The notes below the pieces were generated by a model. It made no database searches, was not told where the DNA came from, and saw only the letters and a program-made list of their open reading frames with translations. Made by a program: the position numbers and the translations under genes. Source: Mesorhizobium sp. B4-1-4 (GTDB lineage Bacteria; Pseudomonadota; Alphaproteobacteria; Rhizobiales; Rhizobiaceae). From it: a stretch of DNA of 64,000 nucleotides. The stretch is taken from positions 3,596,001 through 3,660,000 of the forward strand of contig NZ_CP083950.1 in assembly GCF_006439395.2 (NCBI RefSeq), written 5' to 3'. Of the stretch, positions 1 through 8,214 are shown piece by piece; within the stretch, counting starts at the first letter, position 1, and each line of letters opens with the position of its first letter.

Positions 1-4
1 GCCC

Positions 5-430
5 GTGCAGCAACGGCTTGAGAAGAACTGGGAACTTTCGATCGGCCCCGACACCGTGCGCCTGTTCATCCTCAAGGCCAAGGCGCTGAGTGCGGCCGTC
101 AACGAGGATTATGCCGACGGTGCCGAACACGAGATCGAGTTCGATGGCGACACGCACGACAATCACCATCATGACGGCCTTTCCGAGGAGAGTTCGGAAA
201 ACCTGACCGAAGAGGAACTGCGCGAACTGATCAACGACCTCAATGTCGATGAAGCCGCCGAACTGATCGCGCTCGCCTGGGTCGGGCGTGGCGACTACGA
301 CCCCTCGGAATGGTCGGATGCCGTGACCGCGGCGCGCGAGCGCCCCAACAGGCGCACGGCAAAATACCTGCTCGGCATGCCGCTGCTTGCCGACTGGCTG
401 GAAGAGGGGCTGGAAGCGATCGGCGCGTAA
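5..430 (+). CDS. DUF3775 domain-containing protein (5' end possibly cut)
   Basis: Acidic 141-residue protein that matches what I know as the DUF3775 family, of unknown function, common in Rhizobiales. The first usable codon is a GTG at the very edge of the window, so the true start may lie upstream. The sequence has a His/Asp-rich stretch (residues about 47-57) and a helical C-terminal half with an LGMPLLADWLEEGLEAIG ending typical of the family. No membrane segment or signal peptide is visible. It reads in the same direction as the extensin-like gene 75 bases downstream, but nothing else ties them functionally. Confidence 0.8.
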   Translation: MQQRLEKNWELSIGPDTVRLFILKAKALSAAVNEDYADGAEHEIEFDGDTHDNHHHDGLSEESSENLTEEELRELINDLNVDEAAELIALAWVGRGDYDPSEWSDAVTAARERPNRRTAKYLLGMPLLADWLEEGLEAIGA

Positions 431-505
431 CGCTGAAGTAACCGATTGTGATCGCCCGAAGCGGCCGCGCACGCAACTTCGGCATGCCGGTGCCGTTTCG
501 GAGCG

Positions 506-1666
506 ATGGCAACGCTGCGCTCTTCCCGAAGGTACCGGATCGCAATGGTCATGGCGGCGACAGTTCTGCTGGCGGCGCCGGCCGACGCCAAACATCGTCA
601 CAGGCATTACAAGCCGCTTTCACCGCGAGTGGAGCAGCCGCTGACGCCGCGGGTCGACCAGCCCCTGAAGCCGCGGGGGAAATCGCGGCGCAAGCAGCCG
701 AAACCGAGGGGCGAGCAACAGATCACGCGCAGCCCCGCCCAGCAGACGACGCAGCCTCCGCTGCCATCGCCCGCCGATGTTCCCCTGCCGGAGCAACGTC
801 CCGCAGGCTCGCCAAACACGGAAAAAAGCCCGAAAACGGAAGAACAGAACACCGAGGCCCCAAAGAGCGGCGGGGCTTCCAATCAGTTCAATGAAGAAAA
901 ATCCCGTTACAAGAAACAGGCGCTCCCCGAACCGCAAGCCAACATGGAAAGCGAGCCGGAGCCACCGGCCGTGGCGCCAATACCGACACCAAAGCCCGAT
1001 GACCAGGAGCCCGAGGCCCAGCCGCCTGACGTCGCCCCGCAACCACCTCAGAAGCCGGCCGATAGCGGCGACCAGAAGATGCTTCCCGACCCGCGCTCGG
1101 CCGACCTGCCGGCGGACAAGATGCCCGCGGAGGAAGTTGCCTGCCGGGAACGGCTGAAGGCGCTCGGGGTCGAATTCGAGGAGCACAAGGCGGAAAGCAA
1201 TCCCGAAATCGGCTGTTCGATTCCCTATCCCCTGGTGCTGAAGTCACTCGGCAAGTCGATCGCGATTGCCCCCGGCACCGAACTCAATTGTCCGATGGCC
1301 GAGGCAACGGCGCGTTTTGCCGCTGACGTCGTCCAGCCGGCGGCGAAAGCCGAATTCGGCGCCGACCTGAAATCGATCGGCCAGGCATCGGCCTTCGTCT
1401 GCCGGCCGCGACACGGCGCTGGGAAACTGTCGGAGCACGCTTTCGGCAACGCGCTCGACATCGCGAGCTTCACCCTATCGGACGGCAGGACAATCGAGGT
1501 CGGCCTGACCCCGCCGGAGAAGGAGGGCAAGTTCCTCGACGCAATCCGCAAGGCCGCCTGCGGTCCGTTCAAGACCGTGCTTGGACCCGGCGCCGACGCT
1601 GACCACGCCTTGCATTTCCATTTCGACCTCGAACCGCGCCGCCATGGCGGCACGTTTTGCCAATGA
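506..1666 (+). CDS. Extensin-like C-terminal domain protein
   Basis: Exported protein of 386 residues. A hydrophobic segment (about residues 14-26, ending ADA-K) looks like a signal peptide. Residues 30-205 are low-complexity, rich in Pro, Gln, Glu and Lys, as in a wall-spanning linker. The last ~180 residues form an extensin-C domain: Cys at CRERL, CSIPYP, CPMAEAT, CRPRHG and FCQ, plus the motifs LSEHAFGNALDIA and DADHALHFHFDLEPRRHG, which in related folds supply metal-binding His/Asp. The family is linked to peptidoglycan or polysaccharide work in the periplasm, but the reaction is not settled. A second extensin-C gene follows 200 bases downstream in the same direction. Start could instead be the ATG at 545. 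Confidence 0.85.
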   Translation: MATLRSSRRYRIAMVMAATVLLAAPADAKHRHRHYKPLSPRVEQPLTPRVDQPLKPRGKSRRKQPKPRGEQQITRSPAQQTTQPPLPSPADVPLPEQRPAGSPNTEKSPKTEEQNTEAPKSGGASNQFNEEKSRYKKQALPEPQANMESEPEPPAVAPIPTPKPDDQEPEAQPPDVAPQPPQKPADSGDQKMLPDPRSADLPADKMPAEEVACRERLKALGVEFEEHKAESNPEIGCSIPYPLVLKSLGKSIAIAPGTELNCPMAEATARFAADVVQPAAKAEFGADLKSIGQASAFVCRPRHGAGKLSEHAFGNALDIASFTLSDGRTIEVGLTPPEKEGKFLDAIRKAACGPFKTVLGPGADADHALHFHFDLEPRRHGGTFCQ

Positions 1667-1769
1667 GCATTGGCTGTCAGCCGCAGGTGCCGCAATTCAG
1701 CCGCAGGCATGAACGCGGCCGCTGAGTTTTCCTTTACCCTTGATCGTTAAAATACCGAATATCCGGGCC

Positions 1770-1810
1770 ATGATCCCGAAAAGCGGAAACCGGTTTTCGG
1801 AAAAGATCAT
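1770..1810. repeat. Short palindromic intergenic repeat (family C, copy 1)
   Basis: Imperfect palindrome with ends ATGATC and GATCAT around CCGAAAA and TTTTCGG arms. A close relative lies at 10616-10657. It sits just upstream of the second extensin-like gene and could form a hairpin in its leader. Confidence 0.7.
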
Positions 1811-1865
1811 GATCAGGCAAAGGTAGGACCTGGTCAGGATCAGGTTCGGGGACAGGATTCCGCCA

Positions 1866-2673
1866 ATGGCCGGCAAATTTCGCGCCGTGTTTCTCTCCAT
1901 AGCGCGCCAACCCAGACCTGCGGCGCTGCTGGCCACCGGCCTTGCGCTGGCCACGGTTTCGGCCTGCAACACCGGCAACGTGCTGTCGCTCGAACCGGCC
2001 GTGGACGTCGGCTCGCAGACCGCGGCCGTGCCGCAATATTCGGGGGATGCAGAGGCTTGTCCCGTCCAATCCCTACATGACGCAGGCCGCTTATCCGCGC
2101 ATGGACACCCCGATGTCACCGACCGAACAGATGCCGGCCAGCGAGACAGACTGCCGCCAGCAGCTGAAGCGCCTCGATGTTGCCTACACCGATCTGGCGC
2201 CGATCCATGAAGGCCAGTGCGGCATCGACTATCCGGTCAAGGTCTCGGCCATCGGCAGCGTCGAGATGAAGCCCGCCGCGACGCTGACCTGCGATATGGC
2301 CGCCACCTTCGCCGCCTGGACGAAGAATGAACTGGTTCCCTCCGCCCGCTGGCGCTACTTCTCCGGCGTCAAGACCATCCACCAGGGATCGAGCTATTCC
2401 TGCCGCAACATCGCCGGCGAAGGCGTGCTGTCCGAGCACGGCAAAGGCAATGCGCTCGACGTCATGAGCATCGAGCTCAACAATGGCGATGACATCGACG
2501 TGCGCAAGCCCGGCCTGTTCGCCTTCCGCACGCGCGGCTTCCTCAACAATGTGCGTGCCGACGGCTGCCAGTATTTCACCACCGTGCTCGGCCCCGGCTA
2601 CAATTACGACCACCGCAACCATTTCCATTTCGACATCAAGAACCGCAAGAACGGCTACCGCGCCTGCCGCTGA
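1866..2673 (+). pseudogene. Extensin-like lipoprotein, frameshifted at a G run
   Basis: Two overlapping reading frames together make one extensin-C protein. The first (from ATG 1866) encodes a signal peptide with a lipobox, LATVSAC, then a short linker. At 2042-2046 a run of five G shifts the frame. Dropping one G joins VPQYSG directly to MQRLVPSNPYM and the rest of the domain, ending at 2673. The C-terminal part has the expected Cys residues, LSEHGKGNALDVMS and YDHRNHFHFDI. So this is either a recent frameshift mutant or a sequencing error in a homopolymer. It is a paralogue of the intact gene at 506-1666, with a lipoprotein anchor instead of the long proline-rich linker. Confidence 0.8.
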
Positions 2674-2674
2674 T

Positions 2675-2718
2675 GCATGTCGCCCAAAAATGACCTCGGT
2701 CTTGGGAAAACGACATGC
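2675..2718. repeat. Short palindromic intergenic repeat (family C-like)
   Basis: Inverted ends GCATGTCG / CGACATGC enclose CCCAAAA and TTGGGAAAA arms. A similar copy lies at 36431-36473. The element directly follows the extensin-like stop codon and may act as a 3' hairpin. Confidence 0.7.
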
Positions 2719-2819
2719 ATGAAAGCAAGAGTCCAAAGCGCGTCGGCCGCAATGGCGGTCGTGATCCCTACCCCACCGACGGCAAGGCAATCATCGGCGT
2801 GTTGAAGCAGCCGCGGTGA
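2715..2819 (+). CDS. Possible 34-residue small ORF
   Basis: An ATG frame of 34 codons ends at TGA 2819. Its last 25 residues (VGRNGGRDPYPTDGKAIIGVL and so on) look like a plausible small soluble protein, but the ATG lies inside the palindromic repeat 2675-2718 and there is no clear ribosome binding site. I do not recognise it. The rest of the gap to 3052 shows nothing else that I can support. Confidence 0.25.
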   Translation: MHESKSPKRVGRNGGRDPYPTDGKAIIGVLKQPR

Positions 2820-3052
2820 CTCGCGTCACGTCGTGGCGATCGCGATCTTGCCGAATCGACAGCCCCACACATTGTCGTGCGCGCCGTCTGGCCGGTAACG
2901 CGCGCTCACGCCAAAGGTGCGGGTTGTCGTCTATGCCCTTGTCGAACACTTTTCGGCGCCGCCGTGAGACAACGCGTGAAAGACACGCGTCATATTCTAA
3001 AAATGACGGCGGACTATTTTCGAGCGGCCCGACGCAATGCTATTGAGCCCTC

Positions 3053-4363
3053 ATGCTATACGTTGAAATCGCTATCGTGGTCGTCCTCATTTGCGTGAAC
3101 GGCCTTCTGGCAATGTCCGAGCTCGCCATTGTCTCGTCACGGCCAGCCCGGCTCAAGGCAATGATCGACCGCAATATCAACGGCGCCGGCCGTGCCCTGG
3201 CGCTCGGCTCCGATCCCGGCAAATTTCTGTCCTCGGTGCAGATCGGCATCACCCTGGTCGGTATCCTCTCCGGCGCCTTCTCCGGCGCCACGCTGGGGGA
3301 TCGACTGGCGGTGTTCCTGGCCTCGACCGGCATCCGCGAAAGCATAGCCGACCCGCTCGGCGTCGGCATCGTGGTCGCCATCATCACCTATTTCTCACTG
3401 ATTGTTGGCGAGCTCGTGCCCAAGCAGATCGCCTTGCGCGATCCCGAGCGGGTTGCCGTCCGCGCGGCGCCCGCGATGACCATCCTTGCCACCGTTTCGG
3501 CGCCATTGGTGTTCCTGCTCGACGTTTCCGGCCGGGCTGTCCTGTGGCTGCTCGGCCAGCGCGGGGAAAGCGAGGAGAAGGTCACCGACGAGGAGATCAA
3601 GATGCTGGTCGCCGAGGCCGAGCATCACGGCACCATCGAATCCGACGAGCGGCGCATGATCGCCGGCGTCATGCGGCTTGGTGACCGCGCCGTGCGCGCC
3701 GTGATGTCGCCGCGCACCGACGTCGACTGGATCAATCTGCAGTCCGACGATGCCACGATCCGCAAGCTTTTGATGGAGACGCAGCATTCGCGTCTGCCGG
3801 CCGGCGACGGCAACGTCGACGCCATGATCGGCGTCGTCCAGACCCGCGACGTGCTGGCGGCGCTGCTTGGCGGCCGCGCGCTCGATCCGCGCAAACATGT
3901 GCGCGCGGCACCCATCGTCCACGACCAGGCCGATGCACTGGACGTGCTGCAAAAGCTGAAGGAATCCGACGTGCCGATGGCGCTGGTGCATGACGAATAC
4001 GGGCACTTCGAAGGCATCGTCACCCCTGCGGACATCCTCGAGGCCATCACCGGCGTTTTCCGCTCGGATCTCGAAGCCGGCGAGGAAGAAAACGCCGTCC
4101 AGCGCGACGACGGCTCATGGCTGCTCGCCGGCTACATGCAGGCCGACGAGATGGCCGAGGTCCTCGGCATCGACCTGCCGGAAAACCGCGACTATGAGAC
4201 CGTCGCCGGCTACGTGCTGTCACACATGCATCATTTGCCAACGACCGGCGAATGCGTCGACGCTCAAGGCTGGCGCTTCGAAGTGGTCGATCTCGACGGC
4301 CGCCGCATCGACAAGCTGATCGCCACCCGCCTGCCGAGCGGCCACCGCGAGGTGGTACGCTGA
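3053..4363 (+). CDS. Hemolysin-family CNNM/CBS/CorC transporter-like protein
   Basis: Integral membrane protein of 436 residues with the standard three-part layout. A CNNM (DUF21) membrane domain covers residues 1-185, with hydrophobic helices at about 1-25, 60-85, 95-125 and 140-165. A CBS pair follows (about 200-330, with MSPRTDVDW and the EYGHFEGIVTPADILEAI segment), then a CorC_HlyC domain (about 345-425). Relatives export or sense divalent cations such as Mg2+ or Co2+; the older name hemolysin does not imply toxicity. ATG 3053 is the first start that preserves the membrane domain. It converges on the EamA gene at 4466-5380. Confidence 0.9.
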   Translation: MLYVEIAIVVVLICVNGLLAMSELAIVSSRPARLKAMIDRNINGAGRALALGSDPGKFLSSVQIGITLVGILSGAFSGATLGDRLAVFLASTGIRESIADPLGVGIVVAIITYFSLIVGELVPKQIALRDPERVAVRAAPAMTILATVSAPLVFLLDVSGRAVLWLLGQRGESEEKVTDEEIKMLVAEAEHHGTIESDERRMIAGVMRLGDRAVRAVMSPRTDVDWINLQSDDATIRKLLMETQHSRLPAGDGNVDAMIGVVQTRDVLAALLGGRALDPRKHVRAAPIVHDQADALDVLQKLKESDVPMALVHDEYGHFEGIVTPADILEAITGVFRSDLEAGEEENAVQRDDGSWLLAGYMQADEMAEVLGIDLPENRDYETVAGYVLSHMHHLPTTGECVDAQGWRFEVVDLDGRRIDKLIATRLPSGHREVVR

Positions 4364-4465
4364 TAACAGAGGTCAAGCTGATCGAGATAGCCGCGAGGAT
4401 CAGACCGGGGACCCTGCGGCTTTCCCAAGTTCCGCTAGCCGTCTGACTCGAGGCAACTTGCTCCC

Positions 4466-5380
4466 TCAAACCGTGGCTTCGATTGGTTCTGCAAGTCTGG
4501 GGTTTGAGCGCGTGGCGATCAGGCAGCTGGCCACGATGAGGCCTGCTCCGCCCAGCGTGGTCCAGGTCACCGCCTCGTCGAAGAAGAGGAAGCCGAGCAT
4601 GATCGCCCAGATGAAGGCCGAGTATTCCGTCGGGATCAGATATTGCGCTTCGGCGCGGGCATAGGCCCAGCTCATCAGGAATTGGCCGGCGAGTGACAGT
4701 GCCGTCACTCCGGCAAGCGGAAGCCAGAGATTGCCCGGCAAGGCGATGGCGAGCCAGGGCGCGGCAAAACCAAGGATCACCGCAACGCAAAGGTTCTGGA
4801 ACAGCATGATCTCGATTGGCTTGGCCACCAGCGCCTGTTGCCGCGCAAGGATCAGATTGTAGGCGTAGAACACGGTCGACACGAGCACCGCGGCCGTCCC
4901 AAGCAGGGCATCGCCGGCATAGCTTCTCTGTCCGAACTGTCCGGCCACGATGATTGCGACGCCCGCCATCCCGGCCAATGAGGCCCAGATCGCCTGCCGC
5001 TGTATCCGCTCGCCCAGCAAAAGCGCGGCCAGGAGAAGCGCAAACAGGGGCGCCACGAAACTAAGCCCGATCGCCTCTGCCAGCGGCAGCCTGGCAAGCC
5101 CCCAGAAGAAGGACAAAAGGACGATGCCGACAACAGCGGCCCGCAGCGCATGCAGCCTCAGCACCGAGGGAGCAGGAAGCAAGCGCGGCCCCGCCAACCA
5201 GCCCGTGCCCGCGACCACGGTCGCCAGCATGCTGCGCCACAGGACCGTGTTGTAAACGCCGACAGCGATGACCAGCACCTTCATCGCGGCATCCATGCCG
5301 GACAGGAGGAAAATGCCAAGCGCGCATACGAGCACCGGGATCATCGGGGAAACGGCGCCGGACAGGCTGGATGACTTCAC
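4466..5380 (-). CDS. EamA/DMT-family exporter
   Basis: 304-residue inner-membrane protein with ten predicted hydrophobic helices in two homologous EamA halves. The first half includes LFALLLAALLLGERI and the second AFIWAIMLGFLFFDEAVTWTTLGG, the typical GxxxxxE ends of drug/metabolite transporters. Substrate cannot be told from sequence. It is transcribed toward the CNNM gene. Upstream of its start lies a decayed sigma-factor fragment rather than a functional neighbour. Confidence 0.88.
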   Translation of the reverse strand: MKSSSLSGAVSPMIPVLVCALGIFLLSGMDAAMKVLVIAVGVYNTVLWRSMLATVVAGTGWLAGPRLLPAPSVLRLHALRAAVVGIVLLSFFWGLARLPLAEAIGLSFVAPLFALLLAALLLGERIQRQAIWASLAGMAGVAIIVAGQFGQRSYAGDALLGTAAVLVSTVFYAYNLILARQQALVAKPIEIMLFQNLCVAVILGFAAPWLAIALPGNLWLPLAGVTALSLAGQFLMSWAYARAEAQYLIPTEYSAFIWAIMLGFLFFDEAVTWTTLGGAGLIVASCLIATRSNPRLAEPIEATV

Positions 5381-5436
5381 GCGGGCTTACTCAGGTGACG
5401 GATGCAAGCTGACATATCAGGGCGAGATGGCTAGGC

Positions 5437-5755
5437 CAGATGGCAGCTCCGACCATATGGCGGTCCAACGATGCCGGCGCGCGCCTCGCGCTTCACGGCC
5501 CGCACCGGCAAAGCGGGCCGATCCTGCTGCTCGACCAGACCGCAGCCGATGGAACTGGTCGCTGATCCGCCGCGATCTCGACGGCCTGAACCGCGCGATG
5601 ACCCTGACACCGACACCCGGTCCCTATCTGCTGCAGGCGATGATCGCCGCCCGCCATCCCCGCGCGGTGACCGCCGCCGACACCGACTGGATCGCGATAT
5701 CGGCCTATTACCAGGCTCTTGCCCTGGCCGGCTCGGCGCCGCCCCTCATCGCGCT
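5437..5755 (+). pseudogene. Remnant of ECF sigma factor (DUF6596-type) C-terminal region
   Basis: Two frames together resemble the C-terminal part of ECF sigma factors of the DUF6596 type. The first frame reads ARLALHGPHRQSGPILLLDQ. After an apparent one-base deletion near 5540 the second frame reads DRSRWNWSLIRRDLDGL, then PGPYLLQAMIAARHPRAV and TDWIAISAYYQALALAG. In the intact family these pieces are contiguous (LLLDQDRSRWD..LIRRGL..GPYALQAAIAACHA..DTDWARI). No sigma-2 or sigma-4 region is present, so this is a fragment. Its 3' end runs into the mosaic repeat at 5736, which may have truncated it. Identification is from memory of the family. Confidence 0.6.
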
Positions 5756-5916
5756 GCCGGGCACTTCTCCCCGTATAGTGACGGGGAGAAGGCCGCTGTC
5801 ATCGATGGTTTCGTCAAACAGAAACGTTGCAGAATATTAAGCCGAGATCGCGGTCAGCCCCTTCTCCCCGTCACTATACGGCGAGAAGATGGCGGCAGCC
5901 GGATGAGGGGCAGCGC
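5736..5916. repeat. Mosaic palindromic repeat element, copy 1
   Basis: Element with inverted outer ends (GCGCCGCCCCTCATC at left, GATGAGGGGCAGCGC at right) and two inner palindromes of the form CTTCTCCCCGT-n-ACGGGGAGAAG near 5764-5793 and 5859-5887. Two further copies lie at 27905-29453 (interrupted by an IS) and 37545-37782. The ends resemble the boundaries of a small non-autonomous mobile element. No coding capacity. Confidence 0.8.
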
Positions 5917-5950
5917 GACGTTTGCTCGAGCAGCACTCATGGGGCCCCTC

Positions 5951-5980
5951 CAACGAAAAAGGGCGGCGCAAGCGCCGCCC
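5951..5980 (-). terminator. Hairpin terminator, left copy of a duplicated palindrome
   Basis: On the minus strand the perfect 20-base palindrome-like stem GGGCGGCGCTTGCGCCGCCC is followed by TTTTTCG. It is probably the original terminator of the FMN reductase gene (7582-8187), now separated from it by the IS1182-type element. The same palindrome is repeated at 7529-7548. Confidence 0.65.
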
Positions 5981-5981
5981 C

Positions 5982-7527
5982 CAGACTGCTGACGAACCCC
6001 GTCGATTTTCGGCGGGGTTTTGTTTTGCGCGTTGATTGAGCTTTGTAAATTGGTGTCAGGAGAAGATGTCAGGAGGCTGGCGCTGCGCATCTGGCCTCAG
6101 GCGGGTGCTGGTTTTGGGCTTGGCCAGAGGCTGATTGCGATCTTTTTCATGTTCTGGGGCGGCGGCGGCGATCAGGCACTGGCAGGCGACGCGGGTTCGC
6201 CCTCGGAAGCGGGCATAGCGGTGGCCGAAGAGCTGCTTGGCGTCGGCGAAAGACCGCTCGACCGTCTCCTTGCGGCGCCGGTAGATGGCCTTGCCCCATG
6301 CGGTCGAGCGATTGGCGTCGACCCGCTCGCGGGCGTCCTGCCAGACATGGCGCGTGATGGTGCGTTCGGCCTTGGCGTTTGAGGTGCAGGAGGCCAACAG
6401 CGGACAGTCGCGGCAGATCGCCGGATCGCTCCTGTAATGCCGGTAGCCGCTGCGGTCGGTTGTGGCATAGGCAAGCAACTGGCCCTGCGGGCAACGATAG
6501 CCGTCCGCATCCGGCTCATAGACGAAGGCGCTCTTCCTCATCATGCCGGGCTTGGGCGGGGTCGGGTTGCGATAGCCGGTGACGCCCCTGATCGTCCTGT
6601 CCTCCAGCCCCTTGGCGATGCCCGGCGTGGCGTAGCCGGCATCCAGCCCCGCAGCCGCCACATTGAAGCCGAAGCGCTCCACCTGGCGGTCGAGCCGGCC
6701 GAGATAGACGATCGAGTCATGCACGTTGGCCGGCGTGGCGAACGTGTCGGTGATGATGCCGCAACGGCCATCCACCGTGCGGTGATCGAGATAGAAGAAG
6801 CCCTTCGGCTTGCCCTCGCGCACCATGTAGCCGGCCTCCGGATCGGCACGGCTGACCTTGGTCTGCTTCTCGGGCGGCTTGCGCTGCTTCTGCTTCTGCT
6901 TCAGCGGCTTTTGGCCATGCAGCGCCCGCTCCACCTCGATGGCGCGGTCGAGTTCGCTCCAGTAGTCGGCCCGCGACTTGGCGACCAGGGCAAGGTCGTA
7001 TTTGCCCTTGTTGGCGTTGGCCTTCAGATGCGTGCTGTCGGTGTAGAGCACCGTCCCGTCCACCAGCCCCGCCCGGATCGCCTGCTCGACGATGCGGTCG
7101 AAGATCGCCTGCGCGATCGTCTCGTCCTGGTAGCGCCGGCGCCGGTTCTGCGACAGCGTCGAGGCGTCGAACACCTTGTCCGTCAGCTTCAGCCGCAAAA
7201 ACCAGCGGTAGGCGACATTGACCTCGATCTCGCGCACCAGCTGCCGCTCCGAGCGCACGCCGAACAGGTAGCCGATGAACAGCGCCTTGAACATCAAGGT
7301 CGGATCGAGCGGCGGTCGGCCATTGTCGGCGCAGTAGAGCGGCGCTGTCAGATCGTGGATGAAGAAAAAGTCGATCGCGCGATCGATCTTGCGCAACAGG
7401 TGGTCAGCCGGAACCAGCTGATCCAACGTCACCATCTCGAGCGCGGTCTGTTCAGGGGCGGGTCGCTTCAACATGACCCAGTGAATCAAAAACCCCCGGC
7501 AAATGCCAGGGGTTTGTCAGCAGTCTG
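5982..7527 (-). mobile_element. IS1182-family insertion sequence
   Basis: Terminal inverted repeats are CAGACTGCTGACGAACCCC at 5982-6000 and its near-complement GGGGTTTGTCAGCAGTCTG at 7509-7527 (one mismatch over 19). Each is followed inward by a small hairpin. The element is flanked on both sides by the same 20-base palindrome (5961-5980 and 7529-7548), which reads as a target duplication. It carries a single transposase gene on the minus strand. About 1.55 kb, a usual size for the family. Confidence 0.85.
6056..7489 (-). CDS. IS1182-family transposase, C-terminus frameshifted
   Basis: DDE transposase of 477 residues as it stands. It has the N-terminal DUF772-like segment (PADHLLRKIDRAIDF, NGRPPLDPTLMFK, RQLVREIEVNVAYRWFL), catalytic-region motifs (LYTDSTHLKANANKGKYD, GLDAGYATPGIAKGLE) and a zinc-like Cys cluster (CRDCPLLASC). 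Near the end the reading frame departs from the family. CLIAAAA should be followed by QNMKKIA, but the frame gives PEHEKDR. Removing one G from the run 6156-6159 restores QNMKKIA and stops at 6097. The affected part lies after the catalytic core, so activity cannot be judged. Confidence 0.85.
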   Translation of the reverse strand: MIHWVMLKRPAPEQTALEMVTLDQLVPADHLLRKIDRAIDFFFIHDLTAPLYCADNGRPPLDPTLMFKALFIGYLFGVRSERQLVREIEVNVAYRWFLRLKLTDKVFDASTLSQNRRRRYQDETIAQAIFDRIVEQAIRAGLVDGTVLYTDSTHLKANANKGKYDLALVAKSRADYWSELDRAIEVERALHGQKPLKQKQKQRKPPEKQTKVSRADPEAGYMVREGKPKGFFYLDHRTVDGRCGIITDTFATPANVHDSIVYLGRLDRQVERFGFNVAAAGLDAGYATPGIAKGLEDRTIRGVTGYRNPTPPKPGMMRKSAFVYEPDADGYRCPQGQLLAYATTDRSGYRHYRSDPAICRDCPLLASCTSNAKAERTITRHVWQDARERVDANRSTAWGKAIYRRRKETVERSFADAKQLFGHRYARFRGRTRVACQCLIAAAAPEHEKDRNQPLAKPKTSTRLRPDAQRQPPDIFS

Positions 7528-7528
7528 A

Positions 7529-7548
7529 GGGCGGCGCAAGCGCCGCCC
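7529..7548. repeat. Right copy of the 20-base palindrome flanking the IS
   Basis: Sequence GGGCGGCGCAAGCGCCGCCC, identical to 5961-5980. It lies 33 bases beyond the stop codon of the FMN reductase gene, where a terminator would be expected. The pair is best explained as duplication of a palindromic target during insertion. Confidence 0.75.
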
Positions 7549-7581
7549 CATATCCCTTGGGAGGATAATCTCAAAGAGCGA

Positions 7582-8187
7582 TCAGGCCGCCTTGATTTCA
7601 TCGTCGACCACTTCGGCGTCGCGCGCCTTCTTCAGCGCCTTGGCCCACCAGGCGACATCGTTGACCAGCGCGGCGGCGGCCTGGTTCAGGTGCTCGAGAT
7701 CCTCAAGCTTCTTCTCGCCCTGGCGCACGGCGAGGAAGTCGCCCCAGGCGATATGGACGGCGGACTTGACCGGCGCCATCTGCAGTTCGACGGCATGGAG
7801 GCGGAGCTGCTCGACGGCGCGGGCGCCACCGACGCTGCCATAGCCGACGAAGCCGGCCGGCTTCTTGTTCCATTCGTTGGCGGCGTAGTCGACGGCGTTC
7901 TTCAGCACCGCCGTCGGGCCATGATTGTATTCGGCGGCGGTGAAGATGAAGCCGTCATACTCGGCGACCTTCTTCTGCCAGCGCTGCGCCACCTCGTTCG
8001 TCGAAGGCACCCAGGCGGAGGAGGCAACTTCGTCGAAGAAAGGCAGCGGGAAGTCACGCAGGTCGACGACTTCCACGTCGATGTCGGCATGCGACTTGGC
8101 GATCTTGGCGATCCATTGGGTGGGCACATCGGCGAAGCGCGCGGCGCGCGTCGAACCAACGATAATGGCGATCTTGGGTTTTGACAT
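7582..8187 (-). CDS. NAD(P)H-dependent FMN reductase
   Basis: Flavodoxin-like reductase of 201 residues. The N-terminal IIVGSTRAARFADVPTQW is the FMN phosphate-binding loop, and EYNHGPTAVLKNAVDYAANEW is the second flavin-contact motif of this family. Members reduce FMN or quinone-like substrates with NAD(P)H in the cytoplasm. The gene diverges from an HxlR regulator starting at 8279, with a perfect GGTATC/GATACC palindrome between them, so it is the likely regulated target. An IS1182-type element now lies just beyond its 3' end. Confidence 0.9.
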   Translation of the reverse strand: MSKPKIAIIVGSTRAARFADVPTQWIAKIAKSHADIDVEVVDLRDFPLPFFDEVASSAWVPSTNEVAQRWQKKVAEYDGFIFTAAEYNHGPTAVLKNAVDYAANEWNKKPAGFVGYGSVGGARAVEQLRLHAVELQMAPVKSAVHIAWGDFLAVRQGEKKLEDLEHLNQAAAALVNDVAWWAKALKKARDAEVVDDEIKAA

Positions 8188-8214
8188 GGGAGGCTCTCCA
8201 TTCCGGTAAAAGCT

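Noticed and set aside
620-1186. Long minus-strand open frames opposite the extensin-like and many other genes
   Set aside because: High GC makes antisense frames stay open; they lack domains and ribosome binding sites and follow the codon pattern of the sense gene.
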